Notes: generated from the letters alone by a model not told the origin. A DNA stretch of 64,000 nt from Acidobacteriota bacterium (GCA_018269005.1 JAFDVK010000038.1:84469-148468), one strand, 5' to 3'. Counted from the stretch's first letter, positions 38,471 to 48,535 are shown. Numbers and translations are program-made.

Positions 38471-38740
38471 CTACTTTCCATAAACGACGGTCGAGGGCGA
38501 GAAAGCGGAGAATGCATCGCCTTCGACCGTTCTCGTTCTATATTCGTAATACTGACCCGGCTTTATCGGCTTGTCCACGTATCGCGATCTCGTCGTCGTC
38601 TTTATCAGTTCCCAGCCCGTCGTGTCGCCTTCACGTCTCCAAATTTCCAACGTGAGTTCGCCGTTGTTCGAGAGGCGAAGTTCGATCGTGCCGTTCTTTG
38701 CGATCGCTTCACATTGCTTGGGTCGGGCTAGTTCATCCAT
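38471..38740 (-). CDS. small fibronectin-III-like protein, function unknown
   Basis: 89 aa from an ATG inside the yraN stop region (MDELARPKQ), overlapping yraN by 13 bp. A beta-rich sequence (TIELRLSNNGELTLEIWRRE, then KPIKPGQYYEYRTRTVEGDA, ending SAFSPSTVVYGK) looks like a single fibronectin-III-type module. No signal peptide. It converges tail to tail with the TonB receptor, with a 2-bp gap. No function is assigned. Confidence 0.5.
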   Translation of the reverse strand: MDELARPKQCEAIAKNGTIELRLSNNGELTLEIWRREGDTTGWELIKTTTRSRYVDKPIKPGQYYEYRTRTVEGDAFSAFSPSTVVYGK

Positions 38741-39174
38741 TTGTCCGATGTCCACACTCGCTTCTTTAGAGATGCTTCATTCCAAAACGCCTTAGTGAGC
38801 GTGATCACCGGCTCGGCGTGTCTTGGGGCGAGGACCGTGACCACGTCGTACCTTATCGCCATGTCCGTGACAGCGAAAAGTCGGCGATAAACGCGAGCGG
38901 TCCGCGTGATCTGCCGCATCTTTTGCTTATCGACGGCCGCGATAACCGGAACGAAAGCTTCAGAACGCCGCGTTTTGACCTCGATAAAACACAATGTCCG
39001 GTGTTCGAGCGCAACGATGTCGATCTCACCGGTAACGGCCGCCCCGGCACGATTGCGGCCAACCGGAACTTTGAAATTCGTCATGACGACACGATAGCCG
39101 TGGGAGCTCAGATACCGCACGGCCAATGCCTCACCTTGAAGACCGAGAGAGAGATTTTCAGCCTGTGTGCTCAA
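38728..39174 (-). CDS. yraN: YraN (UPF0102) family nuclease-fold protein
   Basis: 148 aa of the YraN family, which has the Holliday-junction-resolvase/endonuclease-like core. Motifs are LGLQGEALAVRYLSSHGYRV at the start and GEIDIVALEHRTLCFIEVKT with the catalytic-type D and E-x-K, then KKQK-like basic residues. The biochemical role is unsettled. An insert GRNRAGAAVTGE sits before the catalytic strand. It lies between the methylmalonyl-CoA mutase gene and the small FN3-like gene on the minus strand. Confidence 0.85.
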   Translation of the reverse strand: MSTQAENLSLGLQGEALAVRYLSSHGYRVVMTNFKVPVGRNRAGAAVTGEIDIVALEHRTLCFIEVKTRRSEAFVPVIAAVDKQKMRQITRTARVYRRLFAVTDMAIRYDVVTVLAPRHAEPVITLTKAFWNEASLKKRVWTSDKWMN

Positions 39175-39204
39175 TTTCTAACAGCGGACGATCGGATCCT
39201 CAGA

Positions 39205-40899
39205 TCAGAACGCCGGTTCCTCGTAGATGCCGTAAACATCCCGCAACGCGACGCAGATCTCTTCGACGGTTGCGTAAGCAGCGACCGCCTTTATGATCGC
39301 AGGCATCGTATTCTCGTTCGCTGATGCAGCTTTCTTCAGGGTCTCAAGGGAGTTCGCGACGGCTCCGTTGTCGCGCTCCGCCTTTGTTTGCCGGAGTCGC
39401 TGCAGCTGATGATCGCGCACGGATTCGTCTATCTGGAGGATGTCCGTCTTATGGATCTCATCGTCCATAACGTAGTTGTTCACGCCGACGATCGTTTGCT
39501 CCTTCCTTTCAACCGCTTTCTGATATTGATAAGCCGACTCCTGTATCTCACGCTGCGGAAAACCTGCTTCGATCGCTTCGACCATGCCGCCGAATCCGTC
39601 GATCTTGTCGAAGTATTCAAAGCAGCCCTCGATCATTTTTTCGGTCAGGGATTCGACATAATAGCTTCCGCCGAGCGGATCGACGGTATTGGCAACACCG
39701 GTCTCTTCGGCAATGATCTGCTGCGTGCGGAGTGCGATAAGAGCGGCGTTGTCGGTCGGTAGCGCGAGTGCTTCGTCGTACGAGTCAGTGTGGAGCGACT
39801 GCGTGCCGCCGAGCACGCCCGCGAGTGCCTGGACGGCGACGCGAGCGATGTTGTTCAGCGGCTGCTGGACGGTCAAAGAGACGCCTGCGGTCTGCGTATG
39901 AAAGCGCAGCTGCATCGTCCTCGGGTCTTTCGCACCGAAGCGTTCCTTCATCGTCTTAGCCCAAATAACGCGGGCGGCACGGTATTTCGCGATTTCCTCA
40001 AAGAAGTCGTTGTGTGCGTTAAAGAAGAACGAAAGGCGGGGAACGAACTCATCGACGTCCATTCCGCGATCGACCCCGTATTGGACATATTCGACGCCGT
40101 CACGGAGCGTGAACGCAAGTTCCTGGAGCGCGGTCGCACCGGCCTCGCGGATGTGATAACCACTGACGCTGATCGGGTTGTATTTCGGCACGTTTTGAGA
40201 GCAGTACTCGAAGGTGTCGATAACAAGTTTCATCGCCGGCTTTATCGGATAGATCCATTCTTTTTGTGCGATGTATTCTTTCAGGATGTCGTTCTGAAGC
40301 GTGCCCGAGATCTTCTTGAAGTCGGCCTTCTGCTTTTCTGCGACAACGAGATACATCGCAAGAAAGATCGGTGCCGGTGCGTTGATGGTTTGTGAAACCG
40401 TGACACTGTCGAGCGGGATTCCGTCAAAGAGAGCCTCAAAGTCTGAAAGCGACGAAACCGCAACACCGCATTTTCCAACCTCACCTTCGCTGAGAGGTGA
40501 GTCCGCATCAAGCCCCATCAATGCAGGAAGGTCGTATGCGACAGAAAGTCCCGTCTGGCCTTGTGCCATAAGATACTTGAAACGTCGATTTGTTTCCTCT
40601 GGTGAGGAGAAGCCAGCGAACTGGCGCATCGTCCAAAGTTTGCCGCGATAGCCGGTCGGATGAATTCCGCGCTTATATGGAAACTCGCCCGGGAATCCCA
40701 CCTCAATGCCGTCGCTGTCCGTCGCTGAATAGAGCCCGTCCACAGGTTCGAGCGAGACACCTTCGAAGGCCTCTTTTCTCTCGGCTCGTTTCTTTAAGGC
40801 CGGATCAAGAGTTTCGGACTCCCAACGTTCCTTTTCCGCGGCATTGGCTGTTCGCACTTGCTTTGTATCTGGTGTCATAAGAGATGGTTTTTGAACCAT
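39205..40899 (-). CDS. methylmalonyl-CoA mutase large (catalytic) subunit, no B12 domain
   Basis: Catalytic TIM-barrel subunit that rearranges methylmalonyl-CoA and succinyl-CoA with adenosylcobalamin. Key segments are [60 protein letters not shown] and [20 protein letters not shown]. 564 aa covers only the substrate domain, so the B12-binding subunit is a separate gene not seen here. The start MVQKPSL is chosen, with AAAGG just before it; MTPDTKQ 7 codons later is an alternative. Longer readings overlap the divergent lipoprotein. Confidence 0.9.
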   Translation of the reverse strand: MVQKPSLMTPDTKQVRTANAAEKERWESETLDPALKKRAERKEAFEGVSLEPVDGLYSATDSDGIEVGFPGEFPYKRGIHPTGYRGKLWTMRQFAGFSSPEETNRRFKYLMAQGQTGLSVAYDLPALMGLDADSPLSEGEVGKCGVAVSSLSDFEALFDGIPLDSVTVSQTINAPAPIFLAMYLVVAEKQKADFKKISGTLQNDILKEYIAQKEWIYPIKPAMKLVIDTFEYCSQNVPKYNPISVSGYHIREAGATALQELAFTLRDGVEYVQYGVDRGMDVDEFVPRLSFFFNAHNDFFEEIAKYRAARVIWAKTMKERFGAKDPRTMQLRFHTQTAGVSLTVQQPLNNIARVAVQALAGVLGGTQSLHTDSYDEALALPTDNAALIALRTQQIIAEETGVANTVDPLGGSYYVESLTEKMIEGCFEYFDKIDGFGGMVEAIEAGFPQREIQESAYQYQKAVERKEQTIVGVNNYVMDDEIHKTDILQIDESVRDHQLQRLRQTKAERDNGAVANSLETLKKAASANENTMPAIIKAVAAYATVEEICVALRDVYGIYEEPAF

Positions 40900-41050
40900 A
40901 ACCTTTAGAATATCACGATTTTGGAGCATAAAACGAGACAAACGAGGATATCCGAGGCGAACTTCAACCTTTGCGTTACGCGTAACAATTCTGTAAGGTG
41001 AAATGGTTTGCATCGAAGACTTCAGGCCGTACTTCCCGTTTGGAAACATC

Positions 41051-41521
41051 GTGAAAAATATTCGCATCTTATTCATCTTATTGGCCCTTACGGCTCTCAG
41101 CTGCATGAGTCCGCGGGATAATTCCAACCGGACCCAGAACTCAAATGTGAACGTCAACGCAGACGCGAATTCGGCAAATTCGAACCTCGAAGAGCTCAGA
41201 TTGCTCATAAATGTTCCTTATGAGACCGAGGACCTTGCGTGGAAGAAAGAAGACGGCTCAGAGAAGATCGTCGCTGTCCTGCGTTTTGCACCCGAAGATG
41301 CTGACAAGATCGCCGCAGAATCGGGGCCGGCAGCAGGGAAGGTAAGTTTGTCGCCCGAGAGCTGGTATCCAAGCGAACTGACCGCCCAAAGCGAGACATC
41401 CGGCGACAACGGATTGGAAGGTACGGCGTATGACCCGAAGCTCTTTGTGCTCGCCCCTTACACGCAGGGCCGCCTTGTCCGAATAGACGGTACAAACTAT
41501 TTTCTCCTCGAACTTTCCTAG
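41051..41521 (+). CDS. small putative lipoprotein
   Basis: 156 aa starting at GTG ([17 protein letters not shown]), which puts a basic N-terminus, hydrophobic core and lipobox-like LTALSC in the right order; GGAAAC lies just upstream. A longer ATG reading would add 16 residues before the signal. After the Cys comes an Asn/Ser-rich linker ([20 protein letters not shown]) and then a small alpha/beta domain ([20 protein letters not shown]). The product is probably anchored in the outer or inner membrane. Function unknown. Confidence 0.6.
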   Translation: MKNIRILFILLALTALSCMSPRDNSNRTQNSNVNVNADANSANSNLEELRLLINVPYETEDLAWKKEDGSEKIVAVLRFAPEDADKIAAESGPAAGKVSLSPESWYPSELTAQSETSGDNGLEGTAYDPKLFVLAPYTQGRLVRIDGTNYFLLELS

Positions 41522-41629
41522 GATGAACTGCCTTTTTTAGGCAGCCTCTGTCTGCAAAGATGTTCGATTTAAGGATGAGGCCAAATTCGTGTTAGCATCT
41601 TTTTTAGACGAGAATCCCTTACCATTTTG

Positions 41630-44140
41630 ATGCGATCTTGCCGTGCCCTCTGCATTTTGATCTTGCCGCTATTGTTGTGCCTTCCGCTTTGGGCACAGCA
41701 GACGAATCCGGTCGACCGGCAGGTCGCAAATCCGATCACGGATACGCCCAACATCAATCCGATCGCACCGGGAAAGAGCGTTATCGCCCCAACCCAGCCG
41801 AAGGCGAAGGACAAGGTCGAACCTGAAGGCGGAGATGGCGAGGTGGTCGTTTATTCCGATCGCCAATCGGTGGAAGGAACTCAAGGCAAGCGGGTTGTAA
41901 CGCACGAAGGCAGCGTTGATGTCCACTATGGCATCTATCGGCTCCAGGCCGACAAGGTCGTCATATACGAAGCCGAGAACAAGATGGTTGCGACGGGCAA
42001 CGTGATCTTTGACAAGGGAAACGATGAGCGGATCACTGGCGTAAGGTCTGAGTGGAACTACAAGACCAAGCTTGGATGGTTTGAAGATGCGACCGGCTTT
42101 ACGAATCAAACAAATGACGGCACCGTACTTTATTTTACAGCCGCGCGTGTCGAACGCATTTCGCTAACTGAGCTCCTTGTCACCGACGCGGAATTTACTG
42201 CCTGCGACGAAGCGGTGCCGAAATGGAGCTTTGCAGCGAAATCCGCCCGTATCAAAACCGACGACCGCGTGAAACTCAAGAATGTAAAGTTCAAGATCAA
42301 AAACACGCCGATCCTCGCCCTTCCTTTTGCCTCGATCCCGATCAACAAGGAAGATCGAAAGTCGGGTTTTTTAACACCAGCGTTCGGATTTTCGCCGACG
42401 AAAGGCGCCCAGGTGTCGGGTGCGTACTTCCAAACTCTAGGCCCCTCGGCAGATGTTACGTTCCGCGGCGATCTCTACACATCGCGAGGCTTCGGATACG
42501 GGGCGGAATTACGGACGCGTTCGAACTCCAGGTCGTACTTCAACATCGGTTTTTTTGCGGTCAAGGATCGCATCTTTGGTGCGAGCGAAGATCGAGATCA
42601 TCCAAACCAGGGCGGTTCGACAGTTTACGCCGAAGGCGTTCAGTACTTTCCGAATGGATTTACCGCGTCGGCGGATATACGCATCACTTCAAATCTTGCA
42701 TTTCGTCAGGTTTTTCTCGAAGGGATTCAGCAGATCATTTCACCTATCGAACGGTCTCAGGTTTTCGTGAATAAGAGCTGGACGAACTACTCGATGAACA
42801 TCCTTGCACGTTCGCAGGTGATCTCGATCCCGAATGTTCGCGTCAAGACACGCAATTTGCCAAGCATTTCATTCGAGAAGCGTCCTTCAAGACTTTCCTT
42901 TTTTAAGAATGCCTATTTCTCGTTCAAGTCTTCTTTGGAGGGCGTCTCAAGGCGGGAAGAGGTTGACGATATCAATCTCTATCGACAGCAAAATCTCCAG
43001 GAACCAACTCTAACGCCGGCGATCATGCAGCGTTTCGATGTTTATCCCGAGTTTACGCTGCCGATCTACACGAAGTATTTTAACGTAACCGCATCGGCAT
43101 CGGCACGCGTCACGTATTATTCAAATTCGCTCGACTACCGCCGGAATGTGATAAGCACCGACCTCATCCGCAAGTACGGTCAGTTTACACTTGATATCCG
43201 CCCCGTCGCCCTCGCGAAGAACTTTTACGGTAAGGATAAGAAGTTCAAGTTTCGGCATGTGATCGAACCGTTTTTGACCTATCGATTCGTAAAGGGCGTC
43301 GATAATTTCAATAAGATCATAAGGTTCGACTACCTCGATACGATCACAAATACGAATGAGATCGAGTACGGCATGACGAACCGCATTTACACTCGAAGAT
43401 ATGCCGAGGCGGTCACAAAAGACGCTCAGAAAAGGCTGAGCGAGGGAGACAGCGCAAAGCGAGATGACCTTTCGATCCAACCTTACGAGATCTTTTCGCT
43501 TACGATCCGCGGAAAGTATTTCTTTGACAAGACATTCGGCGGTGCTCTTGTCGCAGGGCGTAGAAATCAGATCGAGCCTATAACCGCTTTGAGCTTCTAC
43601 TCGTTCGGCGGGGCTGCCCGTCGATTTTCACCGATCAACATTGATGCCACATATCGGCCTCAGAAGACGATCTTTGTAAGCACGAGAATGGATTGGGGGC
43701 TGTATGGCGACGGCCTGCGAGCGATTTCGGCGACCGTAGGGTATGACACGAAGATGTTCAAGCTCTTTCAGACGCTTTACTATACACGCCGTGTCACGTT
43801 GATCCCTTCGCTCGCACAGTATGCTCGCCCGGACAGATCGGAGCCGGGCACTCTGCGCGGTGCTCAGTGGAGTCCATCTATCTTTGTCGGCAACCGAGAT
43901 AAGGGGCCGTACGGCGGGGCATCGCTTTTCTTTGACTTTGAGAATCGAAGAGCTGCAAATCTGAATCCGCTGATCAGTTCGCTTTACACTATCGGCTATG
44001 CCTATAACTGCTGCTCGCTGGCTCTCCAATACTACACATTCAACGTTGGTGCCCGACGGGAGAATAAGATCGTCTTCAGCTTTAGATTGAACGGTATCGG
44101 AAGCTTTGGGACGGAACAGTTCGCTCAAGGTTTGCGATAA
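41630..44140 (+). CDS. lptD: LptD-like LPS-assembly outer-membrane protein
   Basis: 836 aa. It inserts lipopolysaccharide into the outer leaflet of the outer membrane. The start is the ATG directly after a TTG codon (MRSCRAL), followed by signal ILILPLLLCLPLWAQ. Residues about 70-220 form the OstA/LptA-like jellyroll (VVVYSDRQSVEGTQGKRVVT, YRLQADKVVIYEAENKMVAT). The rest is a long beta-barrel with the LptD-typical PFASIPINKEDRKSGFLTPA entry. Cys residues TACDEA and NCCSLAL could form the disulfides expected in LptD. With lpxB and lpxD nearby this supports a lipid A-bearing outer membrane. Confidence 0.85.
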   Translation: MRSCRALCILILPLLLCLPLWAQQTNPVDRQVANPITDTPNINPIAPGKSVIAPTQPKAKDKVEPEGGDGEVVVYSDRQSVEGTQGKRVVTHEGSVDVHYGIYRLQADKVVIYEAENKMVATGNVIFDKGNDERITGVRSEWNYKTKLGWFEDATGFTNQTNDGTVLYFTAARVERISLTELLVTDAEFTACDEAVPKWSFAAKSARIKTDDRVKLKNVKFKIKNTPILALPFASIPINKEDRKSGFLTPAFGFSPTKGAQVSGAYFQTLGPSADVTFRGDLYTSRGFGYGAELRTRSNSRSYFNIGFFAVKDRIFGASEDRDHPNQGGSTVYAEGVQYFPNGFTASADIRITSNLAFRQVFLEGIQQIISPIERSQVFVNKSWTNYSMNILARSQVISIPNVRVKTRNLPSISFEKRPSRLSFFKNAYFSFKSSLEGVSRREEVDDINLYRQQNLQEPTLTPAIMQRFDVYPEFTLPIYTKYFNVTASASARVTYYSNSLDYRRNVISTDLIRKYGQFTLDIRPVALAKNFYGKDKKFKFRHVIEPFLTYRFVKGVDNFNKIIRFDYLDTITNTNEIEYGMTNRIYTRRYAEAVTKDAQKRLSEGDSAKRDDLSIQPYEIFSLTIRGKYFFDKTFGGALVAGRRNQIEPITALSFYSFGGAARRFSPINIDATYRPQKTIFVSTRMDWGLYGDGLRAISATVGYDTKMFKLFQTLYYTRRVTLIPSLAQYARPDRSEPGTLRGAQWSPSIFVGNRDKGPYGGASLFFDFENRRAANLNPLISSLYTIGYAYNCCSLALQYYTFNVGARRENKIVFSFRLNGIGSFGTEQFAQGLR

Positions 44141-44159
44141 GAAAGATGATGAGAGGAAG

Positions 44160-44197
44160 AAAAGCGGCTTTGGTCCTTAAAACCTAGCCGCTTTTGC
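44160..44197. terminator. bidirectional terminator between lptD and ilvE
   Basis: AAAAGCGGCT (44160-44169) pairs with AGCCGCTTTT (44186-44195). A-rich and T-rich flanks on both sides serve both convergent genes, ending lptD on the plus strand and ilvE on the minus strand. Confidence 0.8.
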
Positions 44198-44218
44198 CTT
44201 GTGAATAGTTATTGTCAG

Positions 44219-45202
44219 CTATGCGTTAGCCGTTTTTTTTTCCGGATTCACATACGTGAGCCACTCGGCACCAAACGGCGCTTCGCGTTCACCGTGAATG
44301 ACCTTGAAAAATTCTTCCTGAAGTTTTTGCGTGACAGGCCCGCGTTTGCCGGCACCGACAGTTATTCGATCGACCGAACGGATCGGCGTGATCTCGGCGG
44401 CCGTACCGGTAAAGAATGCTTCGTCGGCGACGTAAAGGGCCGAACGCTGGATCGAAGTCTCGATGACCTCGATGCCAAGCTCACGCGCGATCTGGATAAC
44501 AGAGTCTCGCGTAATTCCCGGCAGAATTGAAGCGCCGAGCGGCGGCGTGATGAGCTTGCCATTGTTGACGAGGAAAAGGTTTTCGCCAGAACCTTCCGAC
44601 AAGTAGCCGCGATCATCAAGAGCAATACCTTCTGAGAATCCGCCGAGAATAGCCTCCATCTTGATAAGCTGCGAATTCATATAGTTCGCTCCGGCCTTTG
44701 CCATAGCCGGCATTGAATTCGAGGTGATCCGCGTCCAGCTTGAAACGCACGTATCGATACCGGTTTCGAGGGCCTCGTCGCCGAGATACTTGCCCCATTG
44801 CCAAACGGCAATATAGGAATCGATCGGATTCGGGAATGGGTTCACACCAAACGCGGGCTTTTCTTCGTCGAGTCCGCGGAAAATGATCGGCCGGATGTAG
44901 CAATGCTCAAGGCCGCTGTCCTTGATCACATCGATCGTGCCTTTGCAAAATTCATCGCGGGTGAACTTCGAGTCCATCCGATAGATCTTCGCAGAATTGA
45001 GCAGACGCTGCATATGCTCCGTGAGGCGAAAGACTGCAGGCCCGTTCGAGGTCGTGTAGCACCGTATGCCTTCGAAAACGCTCGACCCGTAATTGACGAC
45101 ATGCGACATTACGTGGATCTTCGCATTATCCCATTCGACCAACTGACCATTCTTCCAAATCTTTGGTGCAATAAGCATCGTGCTGACATCTTTTCCTGCC
45201 AT
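44219..45202 (-). CDS. ilvE: branched-chain amino acid aminotransferase
   Basis: PLP fold-type IV enzyme (327 aa) that interconverts Leu, Ile, Val and their 2-oxo acids. Signatures are [52 protein letters not shown] with the PLP-binding Lys, and [20 protein letters not shown]. An internal ATG (MLIAPKIW, 8 codons in) is an alternative start; AAGGAG is 13 nt before the longer one. It is monocistronic, with terminators on both sides. Confidence 0.94.
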   Translation of the reverse strand: MAGKDVSTMLIAPKIWKNGQLVEWDNAKIHVMSHVVNYGSSVFEGIRCYTTSNGPAVFRLTEHMQRLLNSAKIYRMDSKFTRDEFCKGTIDVIKDSGLEHCYIRPIIFRGLDEEKPAFGVNPFPNPIDSYIAVWQWGKYLGDEALETGIDTCVSSWTRITSNSMPAMAKAGANYMNSQLIKMEAILGGFSEGIALDDRGYLSEGSGENLFLVNNGKLITPPLGASILPGITRDSVIQIARELGIEVIETSIQRSALYVADEAFFTGTAAEITPIRSVDRITVGAGKRGPVTQKLQEEFFKVIHGEREAPFGAEWLTYVNPEKKTANA

Positions 45203-45424
45203 ACTTCTATCTAAACTCCTTGTTCAAAAAAATCTCTCAATAAATAAGATAAACGGTGAAAGGGACGGTAGTCGCAAAAATATTCGTTATTACCGTATAA
45301 CATTAAGGATAGTATAGCCCTGCGGGAGAGGCAAACTCCGGCCGCACGAGGAATCGCCGCGCGGAGCGGCGGGATCTTGCGGCCGGTTTTGCGGAACTGA
45401 CGTCGATCGGCCTCCCAATGACGC

Positions 45425-45460
45425 AAAAAAGGGCGAGATCGTCGCCGACCTCACCCTTTT
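45425..45460 (-). terminator. intrinsic terminator after the PD40-like protein gene
   Basis: On the minus strand, AAAAGGGTGAGGTCG pairs with CGATCTCGCCCTTTT over 15 bp with two G-U pairs, closed by the stable tetraloop GCGA and followed by TTTTTT. It lies 24 bp after the stop of the upstream gene. Confidence 0.93.
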
Positions 45461-45483
45461 GTTCACCGTAACGTTGGTGTCCG

Positions 45484-48054
45484 TCAGAGGATCAAAGTAC
45501 GAGGGGCACCATCATCCAAACGGGAGGCGAAGACCTGTCCGTTGATCGCAACGACGACGACGACGGGTTGATCTCCTGAGCCATCCATGTCGTCATTTAA
45601 CTCGACGTCTTGGGCGTAGATGCCGGGTTCAACCTCTTCCGGTTGGCTCAAGATCGTGAGGAAATGATTCGTGCCCAAGCCGATACGTACGTTGATGACG
45701 CCAGTGCCGATTCGCGGGTTGAATCCGGTCAAATAAATTCTAAGCTTTGTCGGAACGCGTCCAAATGGCCGAATGCTTCTGGTTCGTACCGTAAATGGCT
45801 CTGTCGTCTGCACGCGATTTGTGACGTTGAATATCTTTGCTCGTCCACCTGGACCTTCTAGTCCTTCGAAGCTGTAAACGTCGGGTCTTGCAGGCACCAA
45901 TACGACCTGCGTCCGCATTATCGTCCCATTATTGTTCAAAACAAGATCATAGGGCGTGCCTTCCACAGCCGCCGGAATGCCTCGCGGAACGACGAAATCG
46001 ATCCTGTGGCGGCTTACACGAACAAGTCCGCAGGAAAAACCGTTGATCGTCATCGTCACGCCGCTAAGCTGTATCGGAAGCTGGAAGCTTCGCTGCATTG
46101 ACCCAACGCCGGACCGCTCAACGAACGGGCGGTCGATGCCCGCCTGGAAGTTCATTATCGCACGCATTCCGGGAGCCAGGCCGAAAACTGCCGGCGGAGA
46201 CTGCGGCGTGGGTGTGGGCGTCGGGCTCGGCGATGCGGTCGGTGACGGAGATGGTGTAGGAGTCGGCGTGGGCGTCGCTGTCGGACTAGGTGATGGAACA
46301 ACGGTCGGCGAAACCGGGATCTTACTGGCCCCTGTCGCAAAATTCGCCGAGATCCTGGCCTCGTTAATTGCCGTCGGCGTCAGCATATAGTACACCTCGG
46401 GCGATGAGTCCAAATTGCCGCCGCCGAGTTCGGTCAGCGACATATTGAACGCGAATCGTGATGCAGAATCGCTCGTGATCGCTCTTGTGGAAGCGAGAAA
46501 CGTCGTTGGCGACGGGAACTTTGCGATCCGTTTGAAGGTCGCGCTTGCCGGCGGAACGGTGAGCGGATACGTATAGAGTTGGATCGGGCGGTTCGGATCC
46601 GGGTTCAATCCTTCGTCGGCATTTGCCGGGACCGTGCCGTCGGCTTTGATATTCATCCTCGTTTCGAGGATAAGTGTCGAAGGCGTACCGGCAACGTCGG
46701 TGTCGGTGAAACCTCCATAACGCTGCAGGTCGCCGCCCGGAGCTCCGGAGTCACCATTGCTGCGGGGCAGCACACGGCGGAAATTGTTCGCCGTTGCATC
46801 ATAGACATATGTCGCAAACGAATCGTAATTCGTACCGCTATTCTCGTTCGCAAGGTCAGCGTATGAATCAAATACGATGAGGTTGCCGTCGCGGCTCATA
46901 CGGCGTCCGAGGTCAAGGATATTTACGATGGCCCCGGGCGTTGTCGGCGTGGTTGCCGTAACTTGCTTCTTTACGGTGCCGACGTCTCCCGTCGCAGTCA
47001 GATCGGAATAGAATATCTCCTCGTTCCTACTCGACGCCGGATTGTTTCCGCCGGTCATTCCGACGATCGGGTTGTCGCCCGTACTTGCGAATGCGACGCG
47101 CAATCCGTTGCCGGAGATCGTCGGATTCTTGTTATAGATCGGGTCCGAAATTACGCCGCGAGGCGTTTTTGTGATCTGATTCAGCGTCGATGTCGGACGA
47201 TGGAACGTAAAGACCTCGTCGTTATCTTCGTTGAGCGGGAATGAGTTGCCGACTCCGGGAACAAGGTCGCGGGTCGAGACGAACGCGATCATGCTGCCGT
47301 CGTCCGAGATGCTTGCGTCGTGGTTATCGTCAGCGACGAATGCTCCGGAGCTTTGTGTTCCGCCCCGCGGCAGTTGGCTCGGGACCGTGTTCGTCACTCT
47401 GGTGAAGGTGCCGCCGGCAAGCTCCTGATACGGTATCTCGACGCCGCTAGTCATATCTGGAACGGGCATAAAGACCGGCATCTGGTAGATCCACATTTCG
47501 AGATTCGCGTCGCGAGTCAGCGGATTCGGTGCCGGCGAAGGGCTCGGGCTTGGACTCGCCGAAGGCGTCGGTGTCGGGCTCGTGAACGAGTTGCCGTCGA
47601 ACGAACCGGGATTCGTCGTACTGATCACAGGCGGATTCGTATCATCACCGGGATAAGCGATGGTCGCATTCGAAGAGAATGCGATCCACTTGCCGTCGTG
47701 GCTGATGATCGGACGCGTATTGACGATCGAGATTCGTACGTTGCTGAACACGTTCTCGCCGTTCACGTCATACATCACGCTTCTTGTGTCCGTGATCTGA
47801 AAGATCCTTCGCTGAGCGTAATCGAAGACGAAGATCTCGACGTTGTGGTCGCTGTTTCGGGGATTCTCCGTCGCGACGTCGCCGTTCGATTCAAAGACAA
47901 CGAATCGCCCGTCGCCGCTTATGCCGCCCGCGTACGATTCGGCGGCCGCGTTCGTGATCTGGCCGATGACCGAATCAAGCTGTGCCGAGGCCTGCGAATT
48001 GAGGCCGAGGCAGAAGATAATTGCAAAAAATAAAATACTAAAGCGAAATGTCAC
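45484..48054 (-). CDS. exported TolB/PD40-like beta-propeller protein with TIGR03437-like C-terminus
   Basis: 856 aa with signal peptide FSILFFAIIFCLGLNSQASA. Residues 30-600 hold repeated PD40/WD40-like units with D-G-x-x-I/V-A-F-x-S (SGDGRFVVFES, SHDGKWIAFSS, SDDGSMIAFVST, SGNGLRVAFAS). Pro/Ser/Thr linkers (SPTPTPSASPSPSPSPAP; another near residue 625) interrupt them. The C-terminal 230 residues (FGLAPGMRAIMNFQAGIDRP, VRVSRHRIDFVVPRGIPAAV) resemble the TIGR03437-type domain that is common in Acidobacteriota secreted proteins. Function unknown, probably surface-associated. Confidence 0.75.
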   Translation of the reverse strand: MTFRFSILFFAIIFCLGLNSQASAQLDSVIGQITNAAAESYAGGISGDGRFVVFESNGDVATENPRNSDHNVEIFVFDYAQRRIFQITDTRSVMYDVNGENVFSNVRISIVNTRPIISHDGKWIAFSSNATIAYPGDDTNPPVISTTNPGSFDGNSFTSPTPTPSASPSPSPSPAPNPLTRDANLEMWIYQMPVFMPVPDMTSGVEIPYQELAGGTFTRVTNTVPSQLPRGGTQSSGAFVADDNHDASISDDGSMIAFVSTRDLVPGVGNSFPLNEDNDEVFTFHRPTSTLNQITKTPRGVISDPIYNKNPTISGNGLRVAFASTGDNPIVGMTGGNNPASSRNEEIFYSDLTATGDVGTVKKQVTATTPTTPGAIVNILDLGRRMSRDGNLIVFDSYADLANENSGTNYDSFATYVYDATANNFRRVLPRSNGDSGAPGGDLQRYGGFTDTDVAGTPSTLILETRMNIKADGTVPANADEGLNPDPNRPIQLYTYPLTVPPASATFKRIAKFPSPTTFLASTRAITSDSASRFAFNMSLTELGGGNLDSSPEVYYMLTPTAINEARISANFATGASKIPVSPTVVPSPSPTATPTPTPTPSPSPTASPSPTPTPTPQSPPAVFGLAPGMRAIMNFQAGIDRPFVERSGVGSMQRSFQLPIQLSGVTMTINGFSCGLVRVSRHRIDFVVPRGIPAAVEGTPYDLVLNNNGTIMRTQVVLVPARPDVYSFEGLEGPGGRAKIFNVTNRVQTTEPFTVRTRSIRPFGRVPTKLRIYLTGFNPRIGTGVINVRIGLGTNHFLTILSQPEEVEPGIYAQDVELNDDMDGSGDQPVVVVVAINGQVFASRLDDGAPRTLIL

Positions 48055-48241
48055 AGATTCCTCCGGAGGACTTTTCGAAACTTATACCGCTCGCGAACAA
48101 AGCACATGGCGGCAAAGGGCTCAAAAACAATAGATTTTAAGGCTTTTACCTTACCTGAGGCAAACGCCCGAGAGCATCATTTTCTCCAATACTGCAATGC
48201 GCAAAAACTGCACGCTTTGATGCACGTGACCGCACCCGCGG

Positions 48242-48269
48242 TTGTAAACTATCGCGGGCTGTATATCAT
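48242..48269 (+). promoter_or_regulatory. candidate promoter of the 37-aa ORF
   Basis: TTGTAA (48242-48247), 16 bp, then TATCAT (48264-48269). A purine-rich AAAGGGG follows 4 nt before the ATG at 48288. Confidence 0.4.
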
Positions 48270-48287
48270 TTAGTTCAAAGGGGTTAG

Positions 48288-48401
48288 ATGCCAGAAGGAT
48301 TTGGCGAGAGCAAACGCGACCGGGCGAAGACTCGGCAATTGCTTTTTAGACCACCTGTTCGGGCGAACTACCATGAAGATCCGCTATGTGGCTTCGCTTA
48401 G
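48288..48401 (+). CDS. possible small basic protein (37 aa)
   Basis: ATG with a good Shine-Dalgarno (AAAGGGG, 4 nt away) and a plausible promoter. The peptide begins MPEGFGESKRDRAKTRQLLF and ends RANYHEDPLCGFA. It is rich in Arg and Lys and has no membrane segment. Its last codons and TAG stop lie inside the palindromic element at 48391-48535, so the element may have replaced the original 3' end. The start signals support it; length and lack of a known family make it uncertain. The rest of 48055-48390 shows no other feature. Confidence 0.35.
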   Translation: MPEGFGESKRDRAKTRQLLFRPPVRANYHEDPLCGFA

Positions 48402-48535
48402 CCACGCCATTTATGGCGTGGTATGGTTGGGAAATTTATCCTAGCCCGTTCACGGGCTTTGGAGAAACAAAAGGGCGTAAACGCCCTCTGATATTTTTCG
48501 TGAACGTAACCACGCCGTAAACGGCGTGGCTAAGC
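48391..48535. repeat. 145-bp element with terminal inverted repeats, family A
   Basis: The left end GCTTAGCCACGCC...GGCGTGG (48396-48421) is inverted at the right end, CCACGCC...GGCGTGGCTAAGC (48510-48535), a 26-bp repeat with two mismatches. Each end is itself a hairpin. Inside are two more hairpins, AGCCCGTTCACGGGCT and AGGGCGTAAACGCCCT. The 31 bp at the left end also occur at 29754-29784. The architecture is that of a MITE or BIME-like element, placed about 100 bp before lpxB. A broken third end follows at 48558. Confidence 0.75.

Noticed and set aside
40900..41208. N-terminal extension of the methylmalonyl-CoA mutase reading to an ATG at 41208
   Set aside because: The extra residues are not family-like and overlap the start of the divergent lipoprotein gene.
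45211..45300. Possible leader peptide before ilvE (31 codons starting MLYGNNEYF)
   Set aside because: It is not enriched in Ile, Val or Leu codons, and no terminator hairpin separates it from ilvE, unlike the pheA leader.
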